A DNA stretch of 64,000 bases, taken from contig NZ_QKOB01000001.1 of NCBI RefSeq assembly GCF_003226535.1, forward strand, positions 248,001 through 312,000. The letters run 5' to 3'. Position 1 is the stretch's first letter. Each line of letters starts with the position of its first letter. Below are positions 36,847-45,793 of the stretch, in pieces. The notes beneath the pieces are model-generated. The model saw only the letters and a program-made list of their open reading frames with translations, was not told the DNA's origin and made no database searches. The DNA is from Meiothermus sp. Pnk-1. GTDB taxonomy: Bacteria > Deinococcota > Deinococci > Deinococcales > Thermaceae. The translations under genes were made by a program, and so were the position numbers.

Positions 36847-38246
36847 AGCGCTTTCTTCTGCTTTCGCTTTGTGCCCTGCCGTTGTGTGCGGCTTTGCGGG
36901 GATCGGTTTCGGCCCAAGCTGGGGATGCCATCCCTACCTACTACGGCACGGTAGGGCCGATTCTGCAGACCCACTGCACGGGCTGCCACCGCGAAGGGGG
37001 GATCGCCCCCTTTCCCCTCGACGACCCCCAGTGGGCGGTGCGGATGGCCCCTGCCATAGCGGCGGCAGTGCAGTCTGGGCAGATGCCGCCCTGGCCCCCG
37101 GGAGGCGATACCCCACCCCTGCAGGGGGACCGCCGCCTCTCCGATGAGACTATCCGAACCCTGGTCCGCTGGGCTGAGGCCGGAGCCCCGCTGGGAAAGC
37201 TGCGCTACTTGCCCCTGCCCTCCTCGGATGCGGGCGCTGCTGCGCTGCCCTATCGCTTGCAACCCGCCCAAGCCTACACCCCGGACCCAAGGCTGAGCGA
37301 CGACTACCGCTGCTTCCTGATCGACCCCGCTATGGGCAGCGACACCTTCGTGACCGGCTACCGCATCCGGCCCGGCCAGCCCCGGCTGGTACACCACGTG
37401 ATCCTCTTCGTCATCGGGCGGAAACAGCTGGCCTTAGCCCAGTCCCGCGATGGGCGCGACGGCAGGCCGGGCTGGCCTTGTTTCGGTGGTCCGGGGCTCT
37501 CCGGGAACCCTGCCGACATCGGAACCCCGCTGGGCTTTTGGGTTCCCGGTACCCAGGGCACCGATTTCCCCCCGGGCACCGGCTTCCTGTTGCGATCAGG
37601 CTCGAGGATCGTCATGCAGGTGCACTACAACCTGGCGGCCGGCCCAGCGGCCCCCGACCAGACCCGCTTGGAGCTGGCCACCGCCCCGGGTAGCGCCAAC
37701 CTAAAGCCGTTGCTGGGGAACGCCGTCGTAGCCCCGGTGGAGATCCGCTGCCCAACGGGGGTCACCGGCGAACGCTGCACCCGCGAATACGCCCTGGCCC
37801 ACACCGGGATGCGCTTTGTGGCCGAGGGCTCGCACCTTCTTTGCAACACCAGCCCGGCTCTTTACCAAGCCCGCGATGTCGGCGACGGCTCGAGCCAGAC
37901 CACTACCTGCGAGCGCCCGGTGCCAGGAGACCGGGTTCTCCTGGGGGTAACCGCCCATATGCACTTGCGGGGGGTCAGGGTCAAGCTCGAGCTGAACCCC
38001 GGCACCCCCCGTGCCCGGACCCTGCTCGAGATACCCCGCTGGGATTTCCGCTGGCAGGGCCAGTACTGGTTCCAAGAGCCCATCCGCACCAGCCAGGGGG
38101 ATACCGTGCGGATCACCTGTGTCTACGACAACTCCGGCCCCATCCCAGGCCCCGGCGGCGAGCCCCTCGAGCCCCGCTATATGGTCTGGGGCGAGGGCAC
38201 CACCGACGAGATGTGCCTGGGCTTTTTGAGCTGGGTGAGACCCTAG
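36843..38246 (+). CDS. PHM-like copper type II monooxygenase with N-terminal haem c motif
   Basis: A 467-residue exported enzyme related to ascorbate-dependent peptidylglycine-hydroxylating/dopamine beta monooxygenases. After a signal peptide comes a cytochrome c motif, C45-x-x-C48-H49. The catalytic core has both copper sites: H184, H185 and H261 (CuH), H372, H374 and M457 (CuM), all seen in order (LVHHVILF, MQVHYN, TAHMHLRG, EMCLGF). The haem could replace ascorbate as electron donor. It overlaps the Sco gene and precedes a secreted unknown. Substrate unknown. Confidence 0.82.
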   Translation: MKRFLLLSLCALPLCAALRGSVSAQAGDAIPTYYGTVGPILQTHCTGCHREGGIAPFPLDDPQWAVRMAPAIAAAVQSGQMPPWPPGGDTPPLQGDRRLSDETIRTLVRWAEAGAPLGKLRYLPLPSSDAGAAALPYRLQPAQAYTPDPRLSDDYRCFLIDPAMGSDTFVTGYRIRPGQPRLVHHVILFVIGRKQLALAQSRDGRDGRPGWPCFGGPGLSGNPADIGTPLGFWVPGTQGTDFPPGTGFLLRSGSRIVMQVHYNLAAGPAAPDQTRLELATAPGSANLKPLLGNAVVAPVEIRCPTGVTGERCTREYALAHTGMRFVAEGSHLLCNTSPALYQARDVGDGSSQTTTCERPVPGDRVLLGVTAHMHLRGVRVKLELNPGTPRARTLLEIPRWDFRWQGQYWFQEPIRTSQGDTVRITCVYDNSGPIPGPGGEPLEPRYMVWGEGTTDEMCLGFLSWVRP

Positions 38247-38255
38247 AGGGAGAGC

Positions 38256-38783
38256 GTGCGCCGAGTTTTTGCCGTGCTGCTGAGCCTGGTCTTGGGGTCG
38301 GGGTGGGCCCAGGATTGGGGCGCCGAGTACCTGAGCCGCTGTCAGGAGGTGGCCGACAACCTGCGCTTTCAGTTCATGTACCTCGAGCGGGTCTCGGCAA
38401 ATCGCTGGCTGGTGCGGGTGGTGCTGGGCCGGGCTGGCCTCGCCCTCACCCGCCTTACGCTGGATGCCCTGGCCGAGCCCGTACAGATAGGGCTGGAAGA
38501 CCTGGCCCAAGCCCTCACCCGGCAGGACGGCCCCCCCGACCCGCAGCTCCTGCGCCGGTTTACCAACCGGCTCCAGCGGCTCCAGCGCGAGCTGAACCTG
38601 GCCAATTACGTAGTGCTCGAGCCGAGGGGTTACCGCTGCCTCCTTACCTACCTGGGGCGGGTGGTGGGGATTTTGCGCTTTACACAAAACAACCTTCCTC
38701 GCCCCGAGCCCCGGTGGCGCGAGGCATACCTGCGCTCCGCTTTTCGTTTTCCTGAGCCCGGAGCAACCCCAGGGGTGCAGTAG
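38256..38783 (+). CDS. Secreted hypothetical protein, third gene after Sco and monooxygenase
   Basis: A 175-residue protein with signal peptide (GTG start, RRVFAVLLSLVLGSGWAQ) and a helical remainder with two Cys. No family recognised. It starts 9 bp after the monooxygenase gene, so it may form an operon and assist that enzyme. Confidence 0.7.
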   Translation: MRRVFAVLLSLVLGSGWAQDWGAEYLSRCQEVADNLRFQFMYLERVSANRWLVRVVLGRAGLALTRLTLDALAEPVQIGLEDLAQALTRQDGPPDPQLLRRFTNRLQRLQRELNLANYVVLEPRGYRCLLTYLGRVVGILRFTQNNLPRPEPRWREAYLRSAFRFPEPGATPGVQ

Positions 38784-38812
38784 TTTATGGATGGTCAGTA
38801 GAATTGCCCTTG

Positions 38813-41113
38813 ATGAAACTGCTGGTGGGGCCACCGGCCTCGGGGAAGACCACCCGGCTTCTCGAGCGGGCGCAGGAGACCCTGGCCCAGCGCAAGCGGG
38901 TCTGGTGGATTGGGCTACCTCACCAGCGGGCTTACGTGTACCGGCGGGCTACCGAGAGGGGTGGGGTGATAGGGCTCGAGGTGATGTCCTTTCAGCGGGC
39001 CTATTACCGCCTGCTCACCAGCAACTATGGCCTCAAGCCGATCCTCACCGGGTCGGGCCGGGTCGCGCTGGTAGGGGAAGCCCTCCGCGACAGCGAGGAT
39101 CGCGCGCTACCCGGCCCCGGTGAGGCCCGGCTGTTCGCCCGGGCGGTGGCCGAGGCTAAGCGTTTTGGCCTGCGCCCCGAGCAGATCCCCGCCTCCGACT
39201 TTGAGGCCCGCCGCTTTGTGCAGGTTTACCGGCGCTACGAGGAGCTCAAGACCACCTGGGGCCGCTGGGACTACGACGATTTCCGGCTCGAGGCACTGCG
39301 CCTGGTGGAGTCGGGGAAATACGCGCTCGAGGACGGCTTGGAACTCCTAGTGGTAGATGGCTTCCGCGAGCTGACCCCGGTCGAAGTTCGCTTTCTGGAG
39401 GCCTTGGCTCGGAGAATCCAGGTCTGGGTGGCCTTGCCCGAGGTTTGGGGGAACCTCGAGGCCAGCGAGACCCTGCCCGCGCGGGATCCCCAGGTGCAAA
39501 CGTATCGCGCCCCCAACCCGGTGAGCGAGGCCCGCTGGGTGCTGCGTTCGCTCAAGCGCGATCTGGCCGAAGGGATGAACCCCCTCGACCTCGCCGTGGT
39601 GGCTCCCGAGAACCGCCAGGCGGCGCTGCTCACCTTGGCCGATGAGTATGGCGTACCCTTGATCGAACAGACCCCCAAGACCGCCGCCGATACCCCCGAG
39701 GGCCGCCTGCTGCTCTCTCTCCTCGAGCTGCCCGACTACCCTACCCCGAGCAAGCTCCTTGCCGTTCCCGAACTCCTTCCGCTGGGGCGGGCGGCTTTGG
39801 AGCGGGGTCTGGCCGGGCGCGAGCCGATCGGGCGTCTGGCCGCCGAGCTGGGCCTGGTTGATTTCTGGCAGGGCTGGATGGACCGCTTGGAACCTGGATC
39901 GGACACCTTGCGCTGGGCCAGGGGCCTCCTCGACAGCCTGCCGCAGATCCGCGGAGCGCGGCGAGAACTATTGCTCGAGCGGGCCAAGGAAGCAGGGCGC
40001 ATCGCCAGCGGCCCCGCTTTCCGCCCCTGGTGGGCGGCCCTCATCGCCGAGACCTACGAGCCCGCCCGCCCGCCCGGCGGGGTGGCCCTGCTCACCCCCA
40101 CCCTGGCGAGCGGAACCCGGTATAAGCGGCTCTACCTGACCTACGCCGTGGAGGGGGCCTACCGGGTGGGAGAGCAGGAGGACTATTTCATCCCCGAGGA
40201 AGACCGCATCGCCCTCGAGGCCCTCTTTGGCCGGATCGGCCTGCCCCGGCGTTTCCAGGGGCGGGACCGCTTGCTCTTGGCTGAGCTGCGCACGCGGGCC
40301 GAGGAGGTGATCATCACCTACCCCGAGGCCGACCAGGAGCGGCAGAATGTCCCCGAACCCGCCCTGGTGCGCGGCCGGGCCTCGCGCCTGGGCGAGGTCC
40401 CTCCGGGGAGTGCGCTCGAGGTGGGGGAGGGTATCCCTTACCGGGCTAAGCTCTCCAGCCTCCCCCTGGGCAACGCCACGGTGGAAGAGCTTCGCTATTA
40501 CGAAGACTGCCCCTTTCGCTTTTGGATCGAGCGCCGTCTGGGAACCCACGACCCTCCCCCGTGGTGGCGGGGCCTGGTGCGCGAGCTGGGGCAAGTTCAG
40601 CGCTTGAACGAGGCCCGCCTCGAGGTCCTCAAGGCCCGCTTCGCGGAGGCGGCGGGCTGGCTCGAGCGCTTCCGAGAACGCCTCTTTGCCCTCACCTTTG
40701 GCCTCGTCTTGCCTGCCCAGGGCGAGCTTCAGGCCCGCATTGACGCCGGGCTCAACCGGGGCGGCGAGGTGAGCCTCTACACCTTCACCGCACCGGGGGC
40801 CGTGGAGCCCAAGGAGTTCTTGCGGGGCCGCTGGAGCGAGCTCTGGCTCGCCGGGTATCTGCTCGAGCGCAACCCCCGCCAGGTGAGGTCGGTGCGGATT
40901 TTTGTGTGGCCGGTGCTGGGCGAGCCGATGGAAGTCTACGAGACCCCCATCACCCCGGAGAACAAGCCGGTCAAACGGCAGATAGAGCACCGGGCGATAA
41001 AGGTGCAAGAAGTCTGGGAGCGCTTTGGCAAGGGGGACGTAAGCCCGAACCCGGGCTTTCGCTGTCGAGCGTGCGGGGTGCGCGACGTGTGCCGCGAGGG
41101 AAAGGTCGGTTGA
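38813..41113 (+). CDS. addB: AddB-like recombination helicase/nuclease subunit with a degenerate nuclease
   Basis: A 766-residue protein of the AddB family for double-strand break processing. Walker A is GPPASGKTT (6-14). The iron-sulphur Cys residues C566, C751, C754 and C760 are all present, but the nuclease motif between them (ID...DYK) is lost (ARIDAGLNRG then TFTAPG). So the 4Fe-4S fold is kept and nuclease activity probably is not. A TAGAAT box ends 8 nt before the ATG. The addA-like gene follows after 333 bp. Confidence 0.8.
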   Translation: MKLLVGPPASGKTTRLLERAQETLAQRKRVWWIGLPHQRAYVYRRATERGGVIGLEVMSFQRAYYRLLTSNYGLKPILTGSGRVALVGEALRDSEDRALPGPGEARLFARAVAEAKRFGLRPEQIPASDFEARRFVQVYRRYEELKTTWGRWDYDDFRLEALRLVESGKYALEDGLELLVVDGFRELTPVEVRFLEALARRIQVWVALPEVWGNLEASETLPARDPQVQTYRAPNPVSEARWVLRSLKRDLAEGMNPLDLAVVAPENRQAALLTLADEYGVPLIEQTPKTAADTPEGRLLLSLLELPDYPTPSKLLAVPELLPLGRAALERGLAGREPIGRLAAELGLVDFWQGWMDRLEPGSDTLRWARGLLDSLPQIRGARRELLLERAKEAGRIASGPAFRPWWAALIAETYEPARPPGGVALLTPTLASGTRYKRLYLTYAVEGAYRVGEQEDYFIPEEDRIALEALFGRIGLPRRFQGRDRLLLAELRTRAEEVIITYPEADQERQNVPEPALVRGRASRLGEVPPGSALEVGEGIPYRAKLSSLPLGNATVEELRYYEDCPFRFWIERRLGTHDPPPWWRGLVRELGQVQRLNEARLEVLKARFAEAAGWLERFRERLFALTFGLVLPAQGELQARIDAGLNRGGEVSLYTFTAPGAVEPKEFLRGRWSELWLAGYLLERNPRQVRSVRIFVWPVLGEPMEVYETPITPENKPVKRQIEHRAIKVQEVWERFGKGDVSPNPGFRCRACGVRDVCREGKVG

Positions 41114-41131
41114 GCTACAATGGCCGTAGCG

Positions 41132-41260
41132 ATGGAAACCACCGCGACCAAGATCAAGGTGCGTCGGGATGCAGAGCCTTCGCGGCCTCTACCGGAAGGG
41201 GTCGGGCAGTTGGGGGAAACGCCGAGGTATTGCGTGGCCTCGTCCAACGACTATAAGTAG
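41132..41260 (+). CDS. Candidate small protein (42 residues) between addB and addA
   Basis: A short frame beginning METTATKIKVRRDAEP and ending YCVASSNDYK. It has a TACAAT box ending 10 nt before its ATG, matching the leaderless layout seen for other genes. It sits in the 333-bp gap between the two recombination genes, most of which is otherwise empty. No family recognised. Confidence 0.4.
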   Translation: METTATKIKVRRDAEPSRPLPEGVGQLGETPRYCVASSNDYK

Positions 41261-41446
41261 AGGTACTCCACGAGCGCAGCAGAATGCCTTCAGGAAGCTT
41301 CGGTTTGTGCGACGCTGGCGAGCGAACCGCCGGGGTGAGCGCAGGAGCAGTCATTATCCGGGTCATCCCGCCGACGGGGGCGGTGGGGCACTTGGCCATC
41401 GCCGGCTGCCAGGTGTTTGCGACTAGAGCTAAATGGACGAACAGCT

Positions 41447-44149
41447 GTGAAGATTCGCGTAGCCTCTGCCGGAACCGGTAAAACCGCCAGCCTGGTGCTG
41501 CGCTACCTCGAGCTCGTCGCCTCGGGCACGCCCTTGCGCCGCATCGCCGGGGTGACCTTCACCCGCAAGGCCGCGGATGAGCTGCGGGTGCGGGTAGGGG
41601 AAGCGCTCGAGGACGTGCTGGCCAGGGGCCGCCACCTGGATTTTGTCTGTGCCCCGGCCTCCCGTCCGCGCCTTGAAGAGGCCTGGCGCGAGCTTCCCGG
41701 AGCCACCCTGGCCACCATCCACGGCTTCATGATCGAGTGCTTGCGGCGTACCGCGCCCCTCTTGTCGCTCGACCCGGATTTTTCCCTGATAGGGGACTGG
41801 GAGGCGCGGGCCCTCTTCGAGGAGGAGTGGCGCTCGCTGCTGTACCTCTCTGCCGATCCAGCCCACCCCCTGTTCGGCCTGCTCAAGCCCGAGATGGGCG
41901 ATGCCGTTTTGCACCTCTTCGCCAAGCGCTCGCTGGCGGCTGCCTATACCCCCTCGCCCGGAGAGGAGAACGCAACGCTGGTAAAGGCGTACGAGGCGGT
42001 TTTCGCTAACTATAGCCGCCGGCTGGGCTCAGGGGTCCTTTCCTCCTCTGAAGTCGAACGCAAGGCGCTCGAGCTTACCGCCAATCCTCGGGCGTTGAAG
42101 CGGATTTTGGCGCGCTACCGGATAGTGCTGGTGGACGAGTTTCAGGATGTGAACCCTTTGCAAGGCCAGTTCTTCCGGGCTTTGGAGGCGGCCGGGCTAC
42201 CTGTTGAAGCGGTGGGTGATCCCAAGCAGAGCATCTATGCTTTTCGCGACGCCGACGTGGAGGTCTTTCGCCGGGCCTTGGCCGAAGGGGAGGTGCTGCC
42301 CCCCCTCACCACCACCTACCGCCACAGCCAGGTCCTGGTGCGCTTCCTCAACCGGCTCACCGGGAAGCTCGCGGCTTTGGGGCTGGGATTCGGCCCGGAG
42401 GAGGCTCCGCCCGTCCAGGGAGCCCGCCCGGTGCGCGGGCGGCTGGAGGTGCACTGGGTGGAAGGGGAGGTCACCCTCGACGAACTCCGCACCCTCGAGG
42501 CCCAGATCCTGGCCCAGCGGCTCCAGGCGCTGTCCGAGCGGGTAGACCCTTCGGAGATGGCGGTGCTGGTGCGCTCAAGGAACAGCTTCGCCTTCCTGGA
42601 GGAGGCCCTTGGGCGCTTAGGGCTGCCCTATGTGCTGCTCCAAGGCCGGGGCTATTACGGGCGGCTTGAGGTGCGCGACCTCTACCATGCCATCACCGTG
42701 GCCCTCGACCCGCGCGGGCTCTCGCTGGCGGCCTGGCTGCGCAGCCCGTTTGGTGGGTTGGGGTTGGCGGAGGTCGAGCAGGTGCTGCGCTCGGCTGACC
42801 CCCTAACCCTCTTGCAAGCCGAGTTTCCCGAGGTCTACGCGCGGCTGCGGCTGATCCAACAGACGGTGTCGCAGTCGAAGCCGCTGGAGGCCCTCAAGTT
42901 TCTGGTGCGGGCGCCGATCCTCGAGGGTCGGGCTTACTTCGATCACCTGGAGGCCCGCTCCCGCGAAAACGTGGATGCGCTGTTGTTTCAGGTAGCCGCG
43001 CGACCGCCGAGCAGCCTCGAGGTGCTCTTGGAGCGCTTGCGGCTCCTCTCCCAGCAGGCCGAAGCCGGAGACGTACCGCAGTCGGGGGAGGGGGTGCAGT
43101 TGCTGACCGTCCACGCTGCGAAGGGGTTGGAGTGGCCGGTGGTGGCGGTCTTCGACCTGGGGCGGCGGAACTCCCACCTCCCCCAACCCGCCTATCTGGG
43201 GCCGGACGGGGCGGTGGCGTTGCCCGAGACCCCCGTTTGCGACGAACTGCGTGCGCGGGCTAAGGCTCGAGAAGAAGCGGAGAGCTACCGGCTGCTCTAC
43301 GTGGCCGCCTCCCGTGCTAAAGACGTCTTGATCCTCACCGGCTCGGTCAGGGCGGGCAAGCCCGAGGGCTGGGCCGAGGTGCTGGCGAAGGTCGGCTTCG
43401 GTCCTACAGCCCGTTTTTTCGACCGCCCCGACTACGTGCAGCGCAGCTGGAACTACCGCCCAGTGCCGCCCTCCGCGCCGCCGGCGCCCAAGTCCGCCCC
43501 GGTGGCTCCCCCTTGGCTCGAGCGGGTCTTCGAGCCCCTCCCCCTACCCCCGCTCTTCTCCCCCTCGGCCTTGAAGCGCCAGGCGGAACCGCTGCCCCTG
43601 CCTGACCTGGAGGAAGGCGAGGAGGTGCCGGGGCGCGCTCGAGCGCTGGGTACCTTGGTCCACACCGCGATCGCCCAGGGCTGGAATCCTGACCACCCGG
43701 ATCACCTGGCGACGCTCGAGGCCCAGGAGGTGATGTTTCCCTTCGATCCGGCGGAGCGCACGAGCATCTTGACCGAGGCGCGGGAACTGCTCCGGGGCTA
43801 CCAGGCTCTGCTGGGTAAGGAGCTTCCTTGGCCCCGCGATGAGGATTACCCGGAACTGCCCCTGGCCCTGCCCGATGGCCCTACGGTTTGGCAGGGGGTG
43901 ATTGACCGGCTTTACCGGGTGGGAGAGGAATGGTATCTGGAGGACTATAAGACCGACCATGAAGCCGTGCCAGAGCGCTACCACTTCCAATTGGCGCTTT
44001 ACTACAAAGCCGTGCGCGAGGTCTGGAGGGTGAATCCTCGAGTGCGGCTGGTCTTCTTGCGCTGGGCTCAGGTGGTGGAGTTGGAGCCGGGGGTGCTCGA
44101 GCGGGCCTTGTGGCAAGACATCCCGGGTTGTGGCTATGGGGATAGGTGA
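41447..44149 (+). CDS. addA: AddA-like UvrD-family helicase with C-terminal nuclease
   Basis: Motor and nuclease subunit for double-strand break resection. The 900-residue protein has Walker A ASAGTGKTAS (6-15), GVTFTRKAADELR, Walker B LVDEFQDVN, AVGDPKQSIYAFR, LLTVHAAKGLEWPVV, LLYVAASRAKD and the PD-(D/E)XK nuclease with D820, D833 and K835 (GVIDRLY, EDYKTD). Start at GTG 41447 gives a normal AddA N-terminus. It converges with the OsmC gene. Confidence 0.87.
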   Translation: MKIRVASAGTGKTASLVLRYLELVASGTPLRRIAGVTFTRKAADELRVRVGEALEDVLARGRHLDFVCAPASRPRLEEAWRELPGATLATIHGFMIECLRRTAPLLSLDPDFSLIGDWEARALFEEEWRSLLYLSADPAHPLFGLLKPEMGDAVLHLFAKRSLAAAYTPSPGEENATLVKAYEAVFANYSRRLGSGVLSSSEVERKALELTANPRALKRILARYRIVLVDEFQDVNPLQGQFFRALEAAGLPVEAVGDPKQSIYAFRDADVEVFRRALAEGEVLPPLTTTYRHSQVLVRFLNRLTGKLAALGLGFGPEEAPPVQGARPVRGRLEVHWVEGEVTLDELRTLEAQILAQRLQALSERVDPSEMAVLVRSRNSFAFLEEALGRLGLPYVLLQGRGYYGRLEVRDLYHAITVALDPRGLSLAAWLRSPFGGLGLAEVEQVLRSADPLTLLQAEFPEVYARLRLIQQTVSQSKPLEALKFLVRAPILEGRAYFDHLEARSRENVDALLFQVAARPPSSLEVLLERLRLLSQQAEAGDVPQSGEGVQLLTVHAAKGLEWPVVAVFDLGRRNSHLPQPAYLGPDGAVALPETPVCDELRARAKAREEAESYRLLYVAASRAKDVLILTGSVRAGKPEGWAEVLAKVGFGPTARFFDRPDYVQRSWNYRPVPPSAPPAPKSAPVAPPWLERVFEPLPLPPLFSPSALKRQAEPLPLPDLEEGEEVPGRARALGTLVHTAIAQGWNPDHPDHLATLEAQEVMFPFDPAERTSILTEARELLRGYQALLGKELPWPRDEDYPELPLALPDGPTVWQGVIDRLYRVGEEWYLEDYKTDHEAVPERYHFQLALYYKAVREVWRVNPRVRLVFLRWAQVVELEPGVLERALWQDIPGCGYGDR

Positions 44150-44184
44150 AGCCCCAAGCCTGTTTGGATTGCCCGTGCGTGGAT

Positions 44185-44631
44185 TCAGGCGGGGACTTCT
44201 CCTGTCGCGCGAGGACTCTCATCCACCCAGGGTTCGACCACCACTCGGGTCTCGATCTGGGCGTTGAGGGTGGCCGAAACCGAGCAGTACTTGGTGTGGG
44301 AGAGCTCTACCGCCCGCTCGAGGGCCTCCTGGGTCACGTTAGGCCCCGAGGCGATGTGGGTGACCACGATACGGGTGTAGCGCTTGGGGTGCTCCTCGGC
44401 CCGCTCGCCCACCGTCTCTACCCGGTAGCGCGAGAGGGGTTGGCGCTTTTTGGCCATGATGTCGACCACGTCGTAGGCGGTGCAGCCTGCCAGGGCTGCG
44501 AGCAGCAATTCCATCGGGCGCATCCCGCTAGCGGGTTGATCGCCGTCAATCAGCACCTTATCGCCCTGCTCGTTGATGCCCAAAAACCGGTGACCTACCA
44601 GCTGATGCACGACTACACGTTTCGTCGCCAT
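44185..44631 (-). CDS. OsmC/Ohr-family protein (YhfA-like)
   Basis: A 148-residue protein of the OsmC fold that reduces organic hydroperoxides or is of unknown role. Catalytic-type Cys residues sit in ALAGCTAYDVV and TKYCSVSATL, the two conserved positions of the family. Head sequence and spacing fit the YhfA-like branch. It lies next to the envelope operon but separated by 45 bp from degT. Confidence 0.87.
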   Translation of the reverse strand: MATKRVVVHQLVGHRFLGINEQGDKVLIDGDQPASGMRPMELLLAALAGCTAYDVVDIMAKKRQPLSRYRVETVGERAEEHPKRYTRIVVTHIASGPNVTQEALERAVELSHTKYCSVSATLNAQIETRVVVEPWVDESPRATGEVPA

Positions 44632-44676
44632 AGTAGGAGCTTACCTCTCTACCCAGGGCGGAATGTCACCTGGGAT

Positions 44677-45786
44677 TCAAGCGCCGAAAAAGCGGCGTAC
44701 GGCCCCGATCACCTGCTCGATGTGGGCGTCCTCCAGGAAGGGGTGCATGGGAAGCGAGAGAACCTCTCGAGCGGCCTTTTCGCTCTCGGGTAGGCTGCCT
44801 TGGGGGGCCAGGTCGCGGTAAGCGGGTTGCAGGTGGGCCGGCAGAGGGTAGTGAACACTGCTCCCCACCCCGTTTTCCTTGAGAAAGGCCAAAAGCCGGT
44901 CGCGCTCGGGGGTGCGCAGCGTGTATTGGTGGTAGATGTGGTGGGCGTAGGGGGCTTGGTAGGGGGTTTCTACTACGTTTTTCAGCCCCTCGTCGTACAG
45001 GCGGGCGATCTGGCGGCGGCGGGCGTTCCAGCTTTCCAGGTGGGGGAGTTTGACCCGCAGGATGGCCGCCTGCAAAGCATCGAGGCGGCTGGTGTAACCC
45101 GCAGGGCGTATATGGTGGTAGCGCGTCTTCGAGCCGTGCGCTGCGAGCAGCCGGGCTTCCTCGGCGATCTGGGGGCTCGAGGTGGTGATGAACCCGGCAT
45201 CCCCGTAAGCGCCCAGGTTCTTGGTAGGGTAGAGGCTAAACCCTGCCGCGTCGCCCAGGTTCCCGGCCATCCTGTCCGCTTCGCCATCGCAGTAGCGCGC
45301 CCCGATGGCCTGGGCGGCATCCTCCAGGATCAGCAGGCCGTGCTGCTGGGCGAAGGCCCGGATCTCCCGCATAGGGGCGGGCTGGCCGTAGAGGTGTACG
45401 GGGAGGATGGCCCTTGTGCGCTCGCTGAGGGCAGACGCCAGGTGGGCGGGCTCGAGGTTGAAGGTTTGGGGGTCAATATCCACCAGCACCGGCCTGGCCC
45501 CGGCGTGCTGAATGGCTTCCACGGTGGCGATAAAGGTGAAGGGGGTGGTGATGACCTCATCCCCCGGCCCCACCCCCATGGCCCGCAGGGCGATGCAGAG
45601 GGCATCGGTCCCCGAGGCCACGGTGATCACGTGGGGGGTGCCTAGGTAACTGGAGAGTTCGGCCTCGAGGGCGCTTACTTCCGGCCCGCCGATGTAACTG
45701 CCCGAGGCCAGCACCCGGCCCACCGCTTGGTCAATCTGGGTCTTGAGGGCTTGGTATTCGCGCTGAAGATCGATAATCGGAATCAT
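44677..45786 (-). CDS. DegT/DnrJ/EryC1/StrS sugar aminotransferase, last gene of the envelope operon
   Basis: PLP enzyme that adds an amino group to a nucleotide-bound keto-sugar. The 369-residue protein has SGTDALCIALRAMGVGPGDEVITTPFTF, the ILEDAAQAIGARY segment and PLP Lys in SLYPTKNLGAYGDAG. It starts 7 bp after the permease gene of the Lpt-like set, so its product sugar may be used in the same envelope pathway. Confidence 0.9.
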   Translation of the reverse strand: MIPIIDLQREYQALKTQIDQAVGRVLASGSYIGGPEVSALEAELSSYLGTPHVITVASGTDALCIALRAMGVGPGDEVITTPFTFIATVEAIQHAGARPVLVDIDPQTFNLEPAHLASALSERTRAILPVHLYGQPAPMREIRAFAQQHGLLILEDAAQAIGARYCDGEADRMAGNLGDAAGFSLYPTKNLGAYGDAGFITTSSPQIAEEARLLAAHGSKTRYHHIRPAGYTSRLDALQAAILRVKLPHLESWNARRRQIARLYDEGLKNVVETPYQAPYAHHIYHQYTLRTPERDRLLAFLKENGVGSSVHYPLPAHLQPAYRDLAPQGSLPESEKAAREVLSLPMHPFLEDAHIEQVIGAVRRFFGA

Positions 45787-45793
45787 AAAAGCT

